Below, one piece after another: positions 23,391-36,434 of a stretch of 64,000 bases of DNA. Made by a program: the position numbers and the translations under genes. The stretch's first letter is position 1. Every line of letters begins with the position of its first letter. Under the pieces are notes generated by a model, which did not search any database, was not told the DNA's origin, and saw only the letters and a list, made by a program, of their open reading frames with translations. The DNA lies in the NCBI RefSeq assembly GCF_001039355.2, contig NW_019775741.1, positions 18,862 through 82,861 of the forward strand, given 5' to 3'. The DNA is from Lingula anatina. Taxonomy: Eukaryota; Brachiopoda; Lingulata; Lingulida; Lingulidae.

Positions 23391-24897
23391 TACTAGTCCG
23401 GTGGCTTAAGGAAAAAATCGTGACACGGCGGATAAAAGCACCAAATTTTGCATGTGGGTACCTTTTGACATTCTAAATCAAATTAGGGCCGTGGCCCACG
23501 GAAAAAATTTACCGTTTGGCCAAAAAATCCAAAATGGCCGCCAATATATTGAATTCTTTAGAAATATGTACATACCTATGTTGATTTTTATCAAATAAAT
23601 TATTTTCTCAGAGTTTTCCACACCCTTATTACCCATTTTATTCATATAAGTCAGATAGCAAACAAGTTCCTTTGGACTTTTTGAAAAAATCCAAGATGGC
23701 TGTCATTTGCCATAGAAACAGCCATAGGAATACTAGTGCACAACTATTACCAGCTAGAACGATACGTTGTCCACTATCAAATTAAGTCTGTTTCTCAGAT
23801 CTTTGTTACCCACATAACATGTTTGTGGTGAGTAACTATGAAGTGTTCTTGGGCATTTTGGAAAATCCAAGATGGCTGCCATGTGCCACAGGAATTCTAG
23901 TATACGGGGGATTCAACTAATGGCAACTGGAAAGAGTAGTTTTTCACTATCAAATTAAGCTGGTTTCTGAGTGTTTTCCACATCTTTTCTACCCACACAA
24001 TATGTATGTGGTGAGTAACTAACAGTATTCTAGGGCATTTTGAGAAAATCCAAGATGGCCGTCATATGTAATAGGAATACTTTTAGTATTACAAAGGGTT
24101 GGAACTAACGCCAGCTAATTTACTATCAAATTCAGTTTATTTTTTATTGTTTTACACATTATTATTACACTGTGATACATATCTAGCAGGTAATAAATGT
24201 GCATATTTGATCATTTTGAGAAAACCCAAGATGGCCGTCACTGGCCATAGGAATACTTCTGGAATTACAACTGCACATCCATGGCTTTTCATCTACTACC
24301 AGGGTGAATTTGTGTTTGCTTATCAAGTTTTGCCCATCCTTATTAGTCCTATGATATATATCTGGTGGTTAAATAGTGTGCATCCTTGGATATACTGAGA
24401 AAAAGATACGTACAATTTAACATAGGAATACTAATGGGTGGGTTTCAATTGCTGCTAATGAGGCATATGGTTCATTATACTGTTATTTTTCCATGGGTTT
24501 GTTTTAAAAATAATTTATGTTTTTCATTCCATTTATTATTACCACTATGATGTATACCTGGTCTGTAGCATGTGTGTATCTTTGGGTATTCTGAAAAAAT
24601 TCAAGATGTCTGCCTTTTGTCATTAGAATATTCGAACACATAATTAAATAATGCTAGAGATACACTGAGTACGATTTAAATGTAGTTAACTTTGGGTCGT
24701 TTTTAAATGTTTTTCATATCCTATTTATCCTTATGAAAGACTCTGTGTGTTTTGAAAGTGTATGTATCCTTGAGTATTATTCGGAGAAACCCCAAGATAG
24801 CTGCCAGTTGTCATAGGAATATATCATTCAAATGCACATAGGTGTCATGTTTAAACATGTTGACATCCTTATTAACCTGACTCTTTATAAATCTGGT
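23391..24897. repeat. Tandem array of about 175-bp units with AAGATGGC motif
   Basis: Eight diverged units are marked by AAAATCCAAGATGGCYGYC-like words near 23531, 23693, 23869, 24052, 24228, about 24405 (degenerate), 24603 and 24793. The word is followed by a form of GTCATAGGAATACT and preceded by GGGCATTTTGA. Spacing is about 160-200 bp. The array starts and ends at single n bases (23390 and 24898), so the whole array is a separate contig. Confidence 0.8.
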
Positions 24898-25496
24898 NCT
24901 GTTCCTCTCATACATCCAAAAGTAGGCCTAACTATAAAAAATAATGTTGTTAAATTTTTATAAGCCAAGGATGCTAAATAATAAACAATCAAATTAAAAC
25001 CTATCCAATTTAAACTGAGGCTGCGTTACGGAGTATGTCGAATATCAACTACCGGTAAATCAACATGCAAGTACAGGTGCTTCAGTAACCCTTGTCAGTT
25101 AAAATTATCACATACGCCATTTACGCTCTATACATAACCTATTGGTTCAGTTCTAGGATTTCTCTTCTCATCAAAGCGCGTAGAACAAAAGACTTGACCG
25201 TGCTTCATTCGACATACAAACTCGTCATGTACGAGTGCGTTCCACGGTCTGCTGCACTACTAGTGTAGTAGCCAATCAGAGGCCGTGGTTTAAGCCAGCT
25301 ACAACACTGCGGCTCGTCAATACACTCGTAATATTTCACGTACAGCTCGGCGACTCGTATTGTATCTATCACTTAGTTCGCGATAATTGAAATGAATGAA
25401 ATAAATATGAAAAAAATTAGGCACGCCCAAAGTAGATCTCTTTATGAAAACTTTTTAAAATATACCGTATTTTTATGCAAAAGATAATTTGCAAAG

Positions 25497-25705
25497 ACCC
25501 ACGAAAGCCCACATTCGTTCTCGTGACATCCCGATTCAGGGGCCCCAGTCGTTGTCGTGTTGGAGTGACGTGCCTCATCCGGGATTCGAACTCGTGACTT
25601 TGCGTTACCATGGTTGATGACGCTTTGGATTGCTCATTTGCATCCATGCACGCTACCGACTGCTCCGTGACTGAACCGCCCACCTTCCCTAGGCACGAGT
25701 TTCCT
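25497..25705 (-). repeat. tRNA-derived SINE-like sequence
   Basis: Read on the minus strand, the segment contains a B-box (GAGTTCGAATCCCGG, reverse of 25578-25592), preceded by a weak A-box-like part (GGGCGGTTCAGTCACGGAGC). It is followed by CACTCC..GACTGGGGCCCC and GAATCGGGATGTCACG. This is typical of a Pol-III-derived SINE, not a functional tRNA: no cloverleaf acceptor stem could be drawn. Confidence 0.5.
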
Positions 25706-25745
25706 CTTATAGTAATCAATCGCAATTTTCAAAAATTAATTCTGA

Positions 25746-25852
25746 CAAAAAAAAGGACACTGCAGTCTGCTGGGACTCGAACCAGTCTACGAGTGTCTGC
25801 CGTTACCCCAAACAGCAAAGTTACCACGGAACCACGGTATCTTCGTTGACAT
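25746..25852 (-). repeat. tRNA-related SINE head
   Basis: On the minus strand, CCGTGGTTCCGTGGTAACTT (A-box-like) is followed about 45 bp later by a perfect B-box, GGTTCGAGTCCC. A T-arm CTGG..CCAG can be drawn around it. No matching acceptor stem is seen, so it is a tRNA-derived repeat and not called a tRNA gene. Confidence 0.5.
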
Positions 25853-26095
25853 TAGATGATCAGATGGAAACTTTCAACCTTGTCACTGAGAGGGCCATAT
25901 TGGATGTACATGTATATATCTGCTGTCCCATCGATAATCCGGGTGCCGTATTTCAGCGCACGCAACCCCAGATTTCAACCATGGTTTATCGTGAACGGTA
26001 AATTCCATGATGTACAGGGAGCCGTGTTTGAGAACCCGACCCGAGCTCGGAGTTTGATTTATACTTAGAATAAGTTTGGTTTTACCTATGATTTT

Positions 26096-26174
26096 AAAGA
26101 GTACAATGGGATCAAAGGTGGCCACGACACTAAGTCCCAGTAAGAATACTATTCCCAAGTAATGGCTGTCCTTA
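26096..26174 (-). other. Possible single transmembrane exon, unidentified
   Basis: The minus strand between a candidate 3' splice site (GTAACAG|TAAGG) and a GT donor (ATAG|GTAAAA) encodes HYLGIVFLLGLSVVATF followed by DPIVLFKIIG, a good membrane helix. The acceptor lacks a pyrimidine tract and no partner exon was found, so this may be chance. Confidence 0.2.
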
Positions 26175-27685
26175 CTGTTACATGTGTACACCGGCCAAAC
26201 GCATGCAGTATGTACATGAGCTGGGGAAAAAGACTAAAATGTTGATGTTAATTTAAAACTCATTTCTATATGAATAGTGTAATATGTATAAAGTGATTTG
26301 GTCAAGGGGATGTACAGTGTAGCTTCGTTTTCAATGTTCTGAATATGCCTCTCTGAAAAATTTTCTTTTACATTAAAAAAGCTCAGAAAGAATTGAATTA
26401 ACGTGATCACATAACCAAAAGACTTTGATTTTCTTCATTCGTTGGTGCAATATTTTCTTTTTCGTGCCTCATAAAATGTTTCCCCTCCCCAAAGCACTTT
26501 CAAAGGTGATTTCAGAAAAGGAGGGAGGGAAAAACAACTTCCCCCACCGTTCTAACACAAACCTGTCCATGCCTTTTCTTTTCGATTAAATGGCCTAAGA
26601 TTTTAACAACGCAAAATATTCTTTTATTGTAAACTTACGCCAGTAATACATTTATCTTCTCGTTCTATCAGTGAGCTGTGATGGGTAACATCACACCACC
26701 AACGTAGCGCGTGATGTTGATAAGGATTTCATCTATGAGAAGAGGGTCCTAGCCAGTAATACATGTACAATTTAAGTTGAATGGGGGGGGTGGCTTTCTT
26801 GCATTATAAGTAAAATGGAATTTGTGACTGATTATAACAATACATGAATTTAATGTGTCAACTATTTATATTATTCTTGTATTTACATTAATTATATTAT
26901 TATATATATTTTAATGGCACAAAAAATGCACAAAAACATCATAAAAAGGCTAAACATATCACCGCCCCCAAAAAAGAAAATAAATAAAATAAGTAGAAAA
27001 GGAAACAATAAGTAAAGATAACCTTGCCTACCGTTTTATACATATATTTCCAAATGAATGAGAGACATTTTCATTTGTGCTTTCATCATTTTTTACATCA
27101 TTCCTTAACGTGACATTGTCGACGTGTTCTTAACATCCACTCAGACTGCATGTGCACTTTACTCCCCGAGCCCGACTCGTGGCACCACTGTAGTATAGGG
27201 TTTCCTAAATTATTTTACACGTACAGCCGGATAGGAACCACAGGGAGGAGAAATGGTTATAGTCAATGTTATAATTTATGCAGTGCTTTCATCTTTAAAA
27301 ATGAAAAAGAAAACCAATAGAACTAAAACACGCTTAAACTGTATCATTAATGTTTGTTTTCAATATTTAGGCGTTGCTACTTCTACTCCATTTACATAAG
27401 TATTGAATTTTCTGCTTTAATAATAACGTGAAGTTATCAGCTCAGTTTGATCTGCGTCTTTTCTATACTGAGAGGCGTTATTTTGTATAACGCTCCCACA
27501 GCGAATCGCAGCTGTTTCTCTGAAAGTCGCGCATGCGTATTTGTCATTTTGATTGATACACGTGTTCTTAAATTAAAGCTTGTCAAATCAAAATGACGGA
27601 TATGCTACATGACTTGATTATCCTTAAATAATGCAGCAATGATCTGAGTTGCATTCGTCTTTTGCATTTTACGCCGTGAAGAGCA
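26175..27685. other. Intergenic region and FReD promoter
   Basis: No gene is recognised. The proximal 150 bp upstream of the FReD start hold a TATA-like TTAAATAA (near 27624) and a perfect 12-bp inverted repeat, GTCATTTTGATT at 27543-27554 and its complement at 27586-27597, a possible dyad regulatory site. Confidence 0.4.
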
Positions 27686-30596
27686 ATGGAGTTGAGCTTC
27701 GTCTTTATTTTATTTTGTCTTATTGCCGCTGCACAAGGCATTCATGAGTAAGTATTGTACTGGTGCTCCATTTATTACTAGTAAATTACAAACTTTTATC
27801 ATTTATGCACAATGACAAACATATTGTTGCCATGTAATTATCAGATGATTTCCCCGAAGCTGCGCGTTGTTATGTAGTTATATGTTTTACATATCAGTCC
27901 AATATAACAGAGGAAAGTTGATATTGATTGGATGAATTGAGACTGGAAAATTAGTCCTTTTTGCAGTGGATACTTCATTGGGGTTTCATCATTCAAGTAT
28001 CGTTTTATTATTTTGCACAATTCCAATGACCTTAAGTCAAACATGTAGTCGTTACAAGTAAAATTGTCTGGAAAATGCATCACTATTTCATTCATTTGTT
28101 CTTTTGATTTCAATAAACACAGTAAATAGTACGAACTTATAACCACTTCATTGGGCTTTTGTTTTCCCTCCTCAAACCAACGAAGGTGGAAGGGAAAGAG
28201 ATCAAAAACAGGCTCAAAAATTATCACCATGCCAGTGCGGTAACTGTGCAGAGCCTCCTACGATATTACTGCGGCCTACGGGCATACGATTTTTAAAACA
28301 TTTATTTAAAAAGTTCAGTTTTTAAAAAAAGTGTGATAAAATCATTGTTTTCGGAGGCCGGGAATCCTCACGATTTCATACGGTCACTGCCCGCCCCCAC
28401 ACAGACGCTGCGCGAAAGGGGATTTAATGCAATTAATGGACACTACATGGCAAATGTAATCGAGGCTTTACAAGAATCCATAATTAAGTCCTAAACTTTT
28501 AGTTTTACATGCGATGCCTTGGCACACTCATACTTTTGTAGTGTTATTTTGAGGGTCTTTTAACTAGTTCCTCTTAAAATTATTCCATGTATATCGAATA
28601 TTTTCAGCGCGCTATTGAGCCAAAACGAACAAAATTATTTGAAAAAAAAAGTTTAGAAGAAACTTCCTTACTGTGGCATTGTATAAAAATACAGGTCATT
28701 ATTTAAAATTATTTTTTCCTTGCAGTGTTCAACGTAGAGATGCCGCATCTGAGTCCCAGCGTTCTGTAACCCTGCAGGACATCCCGAAAAACGACCTGAA
28801 AGATTTAAAACTGGACAATGAAAATTTCAGCGGCTATGATCAACTGAAACAGATGAAAAACATATATGATGAACTGAAAAGTTTGGAAGACAGGTTCGAT
28901 GAACTAGCAGCGAACTATTCTAAGCTACAACAGAAGACGAAAGCTTGTCAAGGTAAATTCACCAAGGCACTTCATCAAGTTGCTAAGTTGCATCTTTGAG
29001 CCACCATTGAGTACAGTTTAGTATATACTGTACAACTGTAGAAATAATCAGTTTTTTTTTCATCAATAAGATCAAAACTAAAAACAGAAATTCTCTCTTT
29101 CACAAATGTATCTGTTCACAACGATAGGAAACGTACTCGACTAAACACAAGCACAAATTATAGTTATAATTCGAATATATTGGAAAGCACCACTTGTCAT
29201 TTCAGCAAGCGATCGAGACTGCGCTGATTTGTTCAAGAACGGTGTGAAGATGGACGGTGTGTACAACATAACACCCGATAACAGTCCGAGCGCTTTTAAA
29301 GTCTACTGTGATATGACCACTGACGGAGGAGGATGGACAGTAATGTTTTAATAGCTTTTGTCTTTTCAAAAAACATATTTAAATGAGGTTTAATATGATT
29401 CTCTGTTCTCTATCAAATTTCATTTTTGTTCGTGATATGCACTTAACTGATTGTGATGGCCTCATAAACACTCAGCCAAATGACACTCATATTTACAAAA
29501 TATATTGATGGGTTTTCATATTTGCTGTTTAGTGGTATTAGTCCTTAATTTAGTTTATCGTAATTTGGGGATGGTTACTAACTAAATTTTGTATCTCTTA
29601 GTTGTTCCAGAAGCGTGTGAACGGTTCCGAAGATTTCTACCTTGACTGGCAATCTTACAAGGATGGATTTGGAAATCTGAATGGGGAACATTGGTTAGGT
29701 AAAAGAACGTAGATTCTGTTCCTGATTTTCTTCATGTAACAGGGATATTAAAAACCTAAAATTAATGTCTTTTTAAGGAAATGTGTTTTTCGTCCTACTG
29801 GTAAATAAATAAATAAGAGACCCAACTAAGACATTTCAAAAAAAGCATGTCCCACTTTTTTCACAGGGAATGAAAGGATTTACACCATCACAAAGCAGAG
29901 GCGGTACGAGCTACGTGTGGATATGGAAGACGCCGATGGTAATCGCCGGTACGCCATTTACGACAACTTTGCGATCGCGTCAGAGGCACAGAAGTACAAG
30001 TTGGTTCTCGGAAATTACTCTGGAAACGCAGGTATGCACTTGGCATCTGCACTGAAGCGGTGACTGAAGGGGGGGGTACATGCTAGTAAGTTCTTAACAG
30101 GTGCCCACAGGTGTTTACCGTCTACACTTGCATGCAAAAGTTTTCTCGGTGTGTCACAGAAATTAAACTTACTTTTAACATATCCACTGGGTTATTATAA
30201 TCTAGTGTACACTGTGCGAATGTTTCATATTTTTTGGTATGAGAAGATCATTAGCAATACAGCACTTTGCCCTCAACTTATTGATATGATTCTGTAATTT
30301 ATCTCTTATTTCATGTTATAGGGGATTCCTTGGGTGTTCACAGGGGCTATGCCTTCACCACAAAAGACAGAGATAACGATTCTCATGGTGGGAATGCTAA
30401 CTGCGCAAAACTATACAAAGGTGCTTGGTGGTATTATAACTGCCACCTTTCCAATCTGAACGGCCTGTACCACCTCACCAATTACGGTAATGGCGTGATA
30501 TGGTATACATTTAAAGGTCACCAACGCTCCCTGAAGACAACTGAGATGAAAATTCGTCCTGTCGGCTTCAAATGTGCATTGCTTTGTTGTGGCTAA
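27686..30596 (+). CDS. Secreted fibrinogen-related protein (FReD lectin)
   Basis: Complete 319-aa gene in six exons: 27686-27747, 28726-28952, 29206-29339, 29602-29698, 29867-30031 and 30322-30596. All have GT-AG joins and consistent phases. The protein opens with a signal peptide ([18 protein letters not shown]). Exon 2 encodes a charged heptad-like stretch ([20 protein letters not shown]), predicted coiled coil for oligomerisation. Exons 3-6 encode one fibrinogen C-terminal domain: [52 protein letters not shown], then the calcium-site motif DRDNDSH and [17 protein letters not shown], and TEMKIRPVG near the end. Such proteins bind acetylated sugars or microbial surfaces in innate immunity (ficolin/tachylectin-like); this role is inferred from the family. 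An insertion (GGNANC) alters the spacing before the penultimate disulfide cysteine, and the tail CALLCCG adds three unusual cysteines. Confidence 0.93.
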
Positions 30597-31595
30597 GCAG
30601 TGCTCAATAGAATTAATCTGCTATTTTTGTCAAAGAAAAGCTGAAGGAGAGACAAGTAAATGATGTTAGATCATGCATGTTTCTGTCATTTTGTATCCAA
30701 ACGAATTTTTCAGATATTCAATTCATATTCACTTTCCCATAACTTAAACTCACGTAATGGTGCAAACTATTTTGCCAGAGAAGGTACCGCAGCCGCGGCG
30801 TCAGTGAACAAAGATATTTATAAAAACGCCATTCTTTCTCATCGAGAAAGCCACAGAGAATATATATGTCCAATTGCATCGATAGCCTGTTTATTGTTCA
30901 ACAGTGTGGCTCTTTTTATTTTGATAATAATATGATGATTTTTTTTTACTTTTCTGGTCACTTTGTACACTCCCATTGCGTCTGCGTCTGCAAACAAGCC
31001 GTTGAAAACAACATCTTTTATTAAAATATGCATTCAGTACGATAGTAAAGAAAATCAGAAATTGACAAAAAAATATCTTTCTTTTCAGTATATCATATTA
31101 TGAATTTCTTTTTATATTTAGGGTCAGAACTTTTATATTCCCGAATTCTGCTTTCGCATGCGAATCATACTTGACCAAGTGACTGCTGTTCTTGGCGTCT
31201 ATTTGAATGGATGGNCCCCCCCGTGTCAACCTCTTTATGATTAAATGACTTTCGACTAAAAGCAAATAATTTTTCATGAATCAGGCTTTTAGATGATAAA
31301 GCAACAAAACGTCGCATAATTGAAATACATCCTATTTGTGCGCAAAAGTTTATTTACTTGGAACCACGAGAGCACGCGATCATTCCCGTGACTTCCCGAT
31401 GACATGAGAAACATCCATCGTCCGTTACCGTTTACATGTATAATAGTGGCCCAATGGAATTTTCAGAAACTGTATAAACAAGTTCAAAGTCAGTTTTAAT
31501 GTAATAATGTAACAAAATTCTGTGCTATTTTTGTGCTATTTGGCAATACTTTGAGATAAGTACTGTCTTAATCTTCCAATAAGATATTTGCAAAA
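30597..31595. other. FReD 3' flank and unassigned sequence
   Basis: Contains the FReD 3' untranslated region and a decayed copy of the SINE seen near 63.6 kb (CCATAACTTAAACTCACGTAATGGTG at about 30740). No further exon was recognised. A single n at 31215 is followed by a short C run. Confidence 0.35.
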
Positions 31596-32221
31596 CATGG
31601 TGTTATATGTTCTTGCTTCCCTGTTTATAGTGATTCTGCGACTCTGTCAACCCAGACAAACCGCATTTCTAATTCTGAGAACTCAGATCAACATCAGGCA
31701 ATGGGTTTTGGGGAAGGGGGCTATTGGATGACTGCAATACATGCAAACATGTAGCTGACTGGGATTAAGGAATTGGGAAAAGGTTTGAAGATACCCAAAA
31801 AATTATTTTTCAAATATCTCTAAAGGGGGAAAACCCTTACCTCCCTCCCGACCCCCCCCCCCCCCCCCNGAGATATAGAGCCTGGGGATCTCTACTACAC
31901 ATTTAAAAAAAACGTGCACAGCGACTGAATACCCCCAAAATAATTGTCTTGGTGTTAACATGGTGTTAACATGGTGTTATATGTTCTTGCTTCCCTGTTT
32001 ATAGTGATTCTGCGACTCTGTCAACCCAGACAAACCGCATTTCTAATTCTGAGAACTCAGATCAACATCAGGCAATGGGTTTTGGGGAAGGGGGCTATTG
32101 GATGACTGCAATACATGCAAACATGTAGCTGACTGGGATTAAGGAATTGGGAAAAGGTTTGAAGATACCGAAAAAATTATTTTTCAAATATCTCTAAAGG
32201 GGGAAAACCCTTACCTCCCTC
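31596..32221. repeat. Near-identical 252-bp direct duplication
   Basis: 31596-31847 and 31970-32221 match apart from about one base. They are separated by a poly-C run with an n at 31869. The first copy is part of a short n-bounded contig (31216-31868), so this may be redundant assembly and not a genomic duplication. Confidence 0.8.
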
Positions 32222-35200
32222 TCCCCCCCTCCGGCAGCCTGCGATCCTGACTGCAATCAATGCCTTTCAAGGCATTTTCAGGCAACACTGTTGTCCCACC
32301 TTTAAGATACAGGTATAGGTGAATTTCACGTGATTTATGGAGCTCTGGTCTGTCTAATAATCTTAGTCATTTTTACCACCTGAGGCTTTAGCTATGGACT
32401 AAGTATATTCTACAATTTTCGTTTCCTCGTGCCCATTATTGCGATGAATTCTTATAAGTCAAAATGAGCGATCTGTAGGTGCAATCTCGTCCACACGCAA
32501 CATGTGGCTGTCATGTCCATAACATTAAGTGATTAAAGCTGTAATCGGGCAAGAGAAGCTTAGAACAGTATGTCACATTCTCTAATCATACATTCATTTT
32601 GATCACGATCAACATGCACTGTATTGGTGTTAATTCATGCCTAAACTGTTGGACGAGGGCTCCCAATAGGTATACCGGGTAGATAGCTTTCGAGTTATAT
32701 GAAAAAAATGTCAATGGCTCCATAGGGGCATTTTTATTGAGCTCAAAATGTAGCATTATAGTCGAAGCGAAAATTTTGGACCCTAGAAATTTTTGTTCCT
32801 TTGAAGTTTTTTTCTTGATTCGGGTTTCCATGGGGTCCTAAACTAATTAAGATTGCATGGTTAGCACTTTGGCAACCTTGGGCAACTATAAATATCCAAG
32901 ATGACCAATAGAAATAAACACCCTTGCATATGAAAGGCCCTCGATCTTGGCTGATAACCCTATTTCAGCCCAACCATCCACTAGAAATGTGTCAATGGAC
33001 GTCCCTTTAGTGTTTAGTGTTTGGCATAATTTTTTGAACATTTTTGGCAAAATGCCATTTGTTTCTCAAAGCAACCAAACAAAATTTTAAGAAACTAATT
33101 ATAGCGAAAAATGTCAAAGTCACTTAAAGTTTTATTTGATTGGATAATTTCTTAATCAAAATGTTATTTTCTATCCCCTGTATACATGTGACAACTGCAG
33201 ACAGGATTTTGGGAACTATCCAAGTATGACTTGTAATGGATATAATATTCTAGATACAGTATTTAACCTAAAACAAGGCTCACAGATATTGGCTATAAGA
33301 ATATATTCATTGTGTTATTGACAAATTATAAATCAGAATTCATATGATCACGCAAAAGAGGATGTTACGAAAAACAGGTGATCCGTATGGAGATATAAGG
33401 TTTAATGCTCTTTTGTATAAAAAGCAAGTTAATCAGTACACGTTTGGAAGCTTCAACTTGGCGTCGTACGTCGACGCTATAACACTTGGTGAGAAATCTA
33501 ACGTTAATAAGTGTAATTCACTTGTTTTAATCTTTTAACTAGTTATATGAAGAGTGAGTCTAAACAACTAAACCAAATGTCTGTTTTTATCCAACACTGT
33601 TTCAAGTTTGGTTTCGACTATTTAACCAAACTTTAAGTTTTTATGTGCGTATTGAAGCATCACTTCCAGGTTAAAGTTAAACTTTGCCTTAAAGTTATTA
33701 AATCCTGATATAGTTACATTGAAGAATTGTAATTCAGAATGGCTGTAAAAACAAACCACGGCTATGCGACAGAGACAATTGCCAGTGTAAACTTTCCAAA
33801 GCAAAGTTTTCATGGCTTGTCATAATAACATATTTAGTTCCTGAAAAGTGCAAACCAATGAAGTGATTAAACCCTAGCAGAGCTTAACGTATTACAAAAT
33901 ATTATTCTCAATTTATAATGAGAACATATCCTTATAAATATACTTTAATTTTAATTTAATTTTCGTTGTGATTTTCAAACAGTAAATCTTTTGAAACAGA
34001 GACATTATTGTTATCTTCATGACATGTCTAACGTAGCTTAAAGAGCCAGCAAATGTACCAATTGTGTAATTTCGTTTTCAGTAAACATCATCATTATAAA
34101 AGCAGTAGCCTATACCCCATGTGCAAATGAAATAGAACGTATGATGAGATCAGATATTACCATTCTATTAAGTGCATGGCTTGACATTTGCAATTTCATC
34201 AGTTTAAAACATGTGCCGGTAATTCTCGTCTCAGGGGGGCGGAGAGCCTTAAGTATAAATGTTATACCAATATCTGTGGGTTGCTGGGCTTACATGTTAT
34301 TGATATTGTAATGAACGGTGCCCCTAAGCATGTCCCACGCACCCTAAGATGTCGCCCCCCCTCTCGTGACACTTGTCTCGAGAGACTAGTTAATATCTTA
34401 ACTTTATAGGTAATATTATTTCAATAAGACATGTTAAGTAGATCTGGATATATAGAACAGGTGGTGTGTAAATTATACACTCTTTCGACTTATGACTTAG
34501 GGCTTAAGTGTAGCCACTTGCAATACTCACACACAACAACAACAGCTTTGCGTCGTTTTTACTGATTTATTAAACCGTCAACTGAAAAAATAATTGAAAT
34601 AAAATAAGAAAATCATCTCATATTCTTGCCCTAGTTCTTTTATATAATGCTATTAAGTCGCTTAAATAACATCTTTACTTAACAGTTGCATGTTATCCTA
34701 TCTTTATCTCCAAAATATAAGTAACTCTTACCGACTTTGGGCTATTCTAGTGTAATGCAAGCGACTAGGTTCTAAATGATTGTGTAGTAGATCTCATCTG
34801 GCGCAACTAACACAATGAAAAAATACGCTTTTAAAAATAACATTGATTACGAACATAAAACAAACAATCTTTAACTCGCAACTAGTACAGCTACATTCTC
34901 GTTTCTAAACAATACACTACACTTTACTGAACTTTCTTTACTCCAATACTGAAAGGCACAGTGATTGTGTTACATGTACTGTGCATTGTACATCAGACCG
35001 GCATTTCTAACGCTACTAAAAGTTACAGTTTACAATGGAAAACTAATTTTATCTTCTCGCAATTATCTTTAAATGAACTTTCATAACTTAAAAAATTAAT
35101 TGCTAACCTTATGGGCCAGATTCCTGTTACAAGAACACTTGTAATTACGGCTGTCTCAGCATCTAATATCAGCCGATCTCATTCCTCGTGGAATCACATT

Positions 35201-36191
35201 CTATCCCATCATTATCATAAGCGCGCTAAAAACAATTGTTACTCAACACCGATGCGACAAACAAGTGAGTAGCGCGTCCAAAGTAAAGAAATAAGATTTA
35301 TCTATAAAACACTGCTCTGGCAGTAACATTAAGAACTAAGACAGTGGAAATAAAGCTGTTTGGAAATCCACAACTCATGTTGTTTACTTCTTCTCGATCA
35401 GTGAATTTAAACCTTACAATATAATGATATTAAGAAGAATTAGAAACATTTGTTATAATTCGAATTGACTACCAAATGCTTATTCTTTATCATAAGACAG
35501 CTGACCTTTTCTGGCAAAAAGAGTGGTTTTCCTTTCATTACAGACCGCTACTTCGTTTCCAATGAACGGTAAGCTATCGACCTTGTCTCTTTCAAACGAG
35601 GGCATGTTGGTAGATACAGGTTTACATTGCTGATATTCTATTAAATAAGACACATATCTTCGATTTGAAAAATAATAACGTTGATCAATCTACATAAAAA
35701 TTCCCCTTGACTCTTTTGGCAATGTCTACCTCCCAATTTACACACACCCATGAATTGTGACTGCTGTGCAAGCTCACCTCCTGCAATTCACAAATTTTAC
35801 CAAATATAAAATGAGTGACAATTGTATTATACTCACAATGTGTGTGCGTAGAGGGGGTGTGCAAAAATTAGTTTTCTCTGCACGAAATGACCAAGTTATA
35901 ATTAGTTAGAAATAAACTGCCTTTTAAAACAGTAATTAATGAACACTGTCTCAGAGCGACAGACTTGAACAGGAATCAAGGGGAGATTTAAAAATAGAAC
36001 AGATAGTACGAGCTATCTGTAAATAATATGTTTATGTTTCCGGGCTTATATGTATGAGTCACTGATTGGGATATCTCTATTCACAGAAATTTAATACAAA
36101 GTCTCTGTCTGTTGTTTTCAATGTCTCTATTCAATATTTTCTACGATTATTGGTACAAGAAAAGAAGCACCTAACGGAGTCTACAAACTCG

Positions 36192-36434
36192 CACACACTG
36201 GACAATAGAAGTGTCACCCCCTGAATCAGAGTAATCAAAGGTATAATGCCTGGTCTACTTATAATGTCTACTTATAATGACTATAAAACGGTTGTATCAT
36301 GGAATTGTATTGTTGGTCTATTTGTGGAATTTGATGATAATAAAATGATGCCAGGGGCATATCATTCCACAGTCATTTATCTCCCCCAAAGTATTGATTC
36401 AGTAGCGGTGACACTTCTATTGTCCAGTGTGTGT
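36192..36434. mobile_element. Short derivative of the CACTGGACAATA-ended TIR element
   Basis: 243 bp with terminal inverted repeats: CACACACTGGACAATAGAAG on the left, and on the right GGTGACACTTCTATTGTCC ending in AGTGTGTGT. The left inner part matches 43825-43955 and the right inner part matches 45295-45365 of the long copy, with the intervening non-LTR sequence missing. It is an internal-deletion derivative. Confidence 0.75.

Noticed and set aside
23391-24897. CRISPR-like array
   Set aside because: Units are about 175 bp, diverged throughout and eukaryotic; there are no short identical repeats with unique spacers.
25746-25852. Functional tRNA gene
   Set aside because: A- and B-boxes exist, but no acceptor stem or proper anticodon arm can be drawn.
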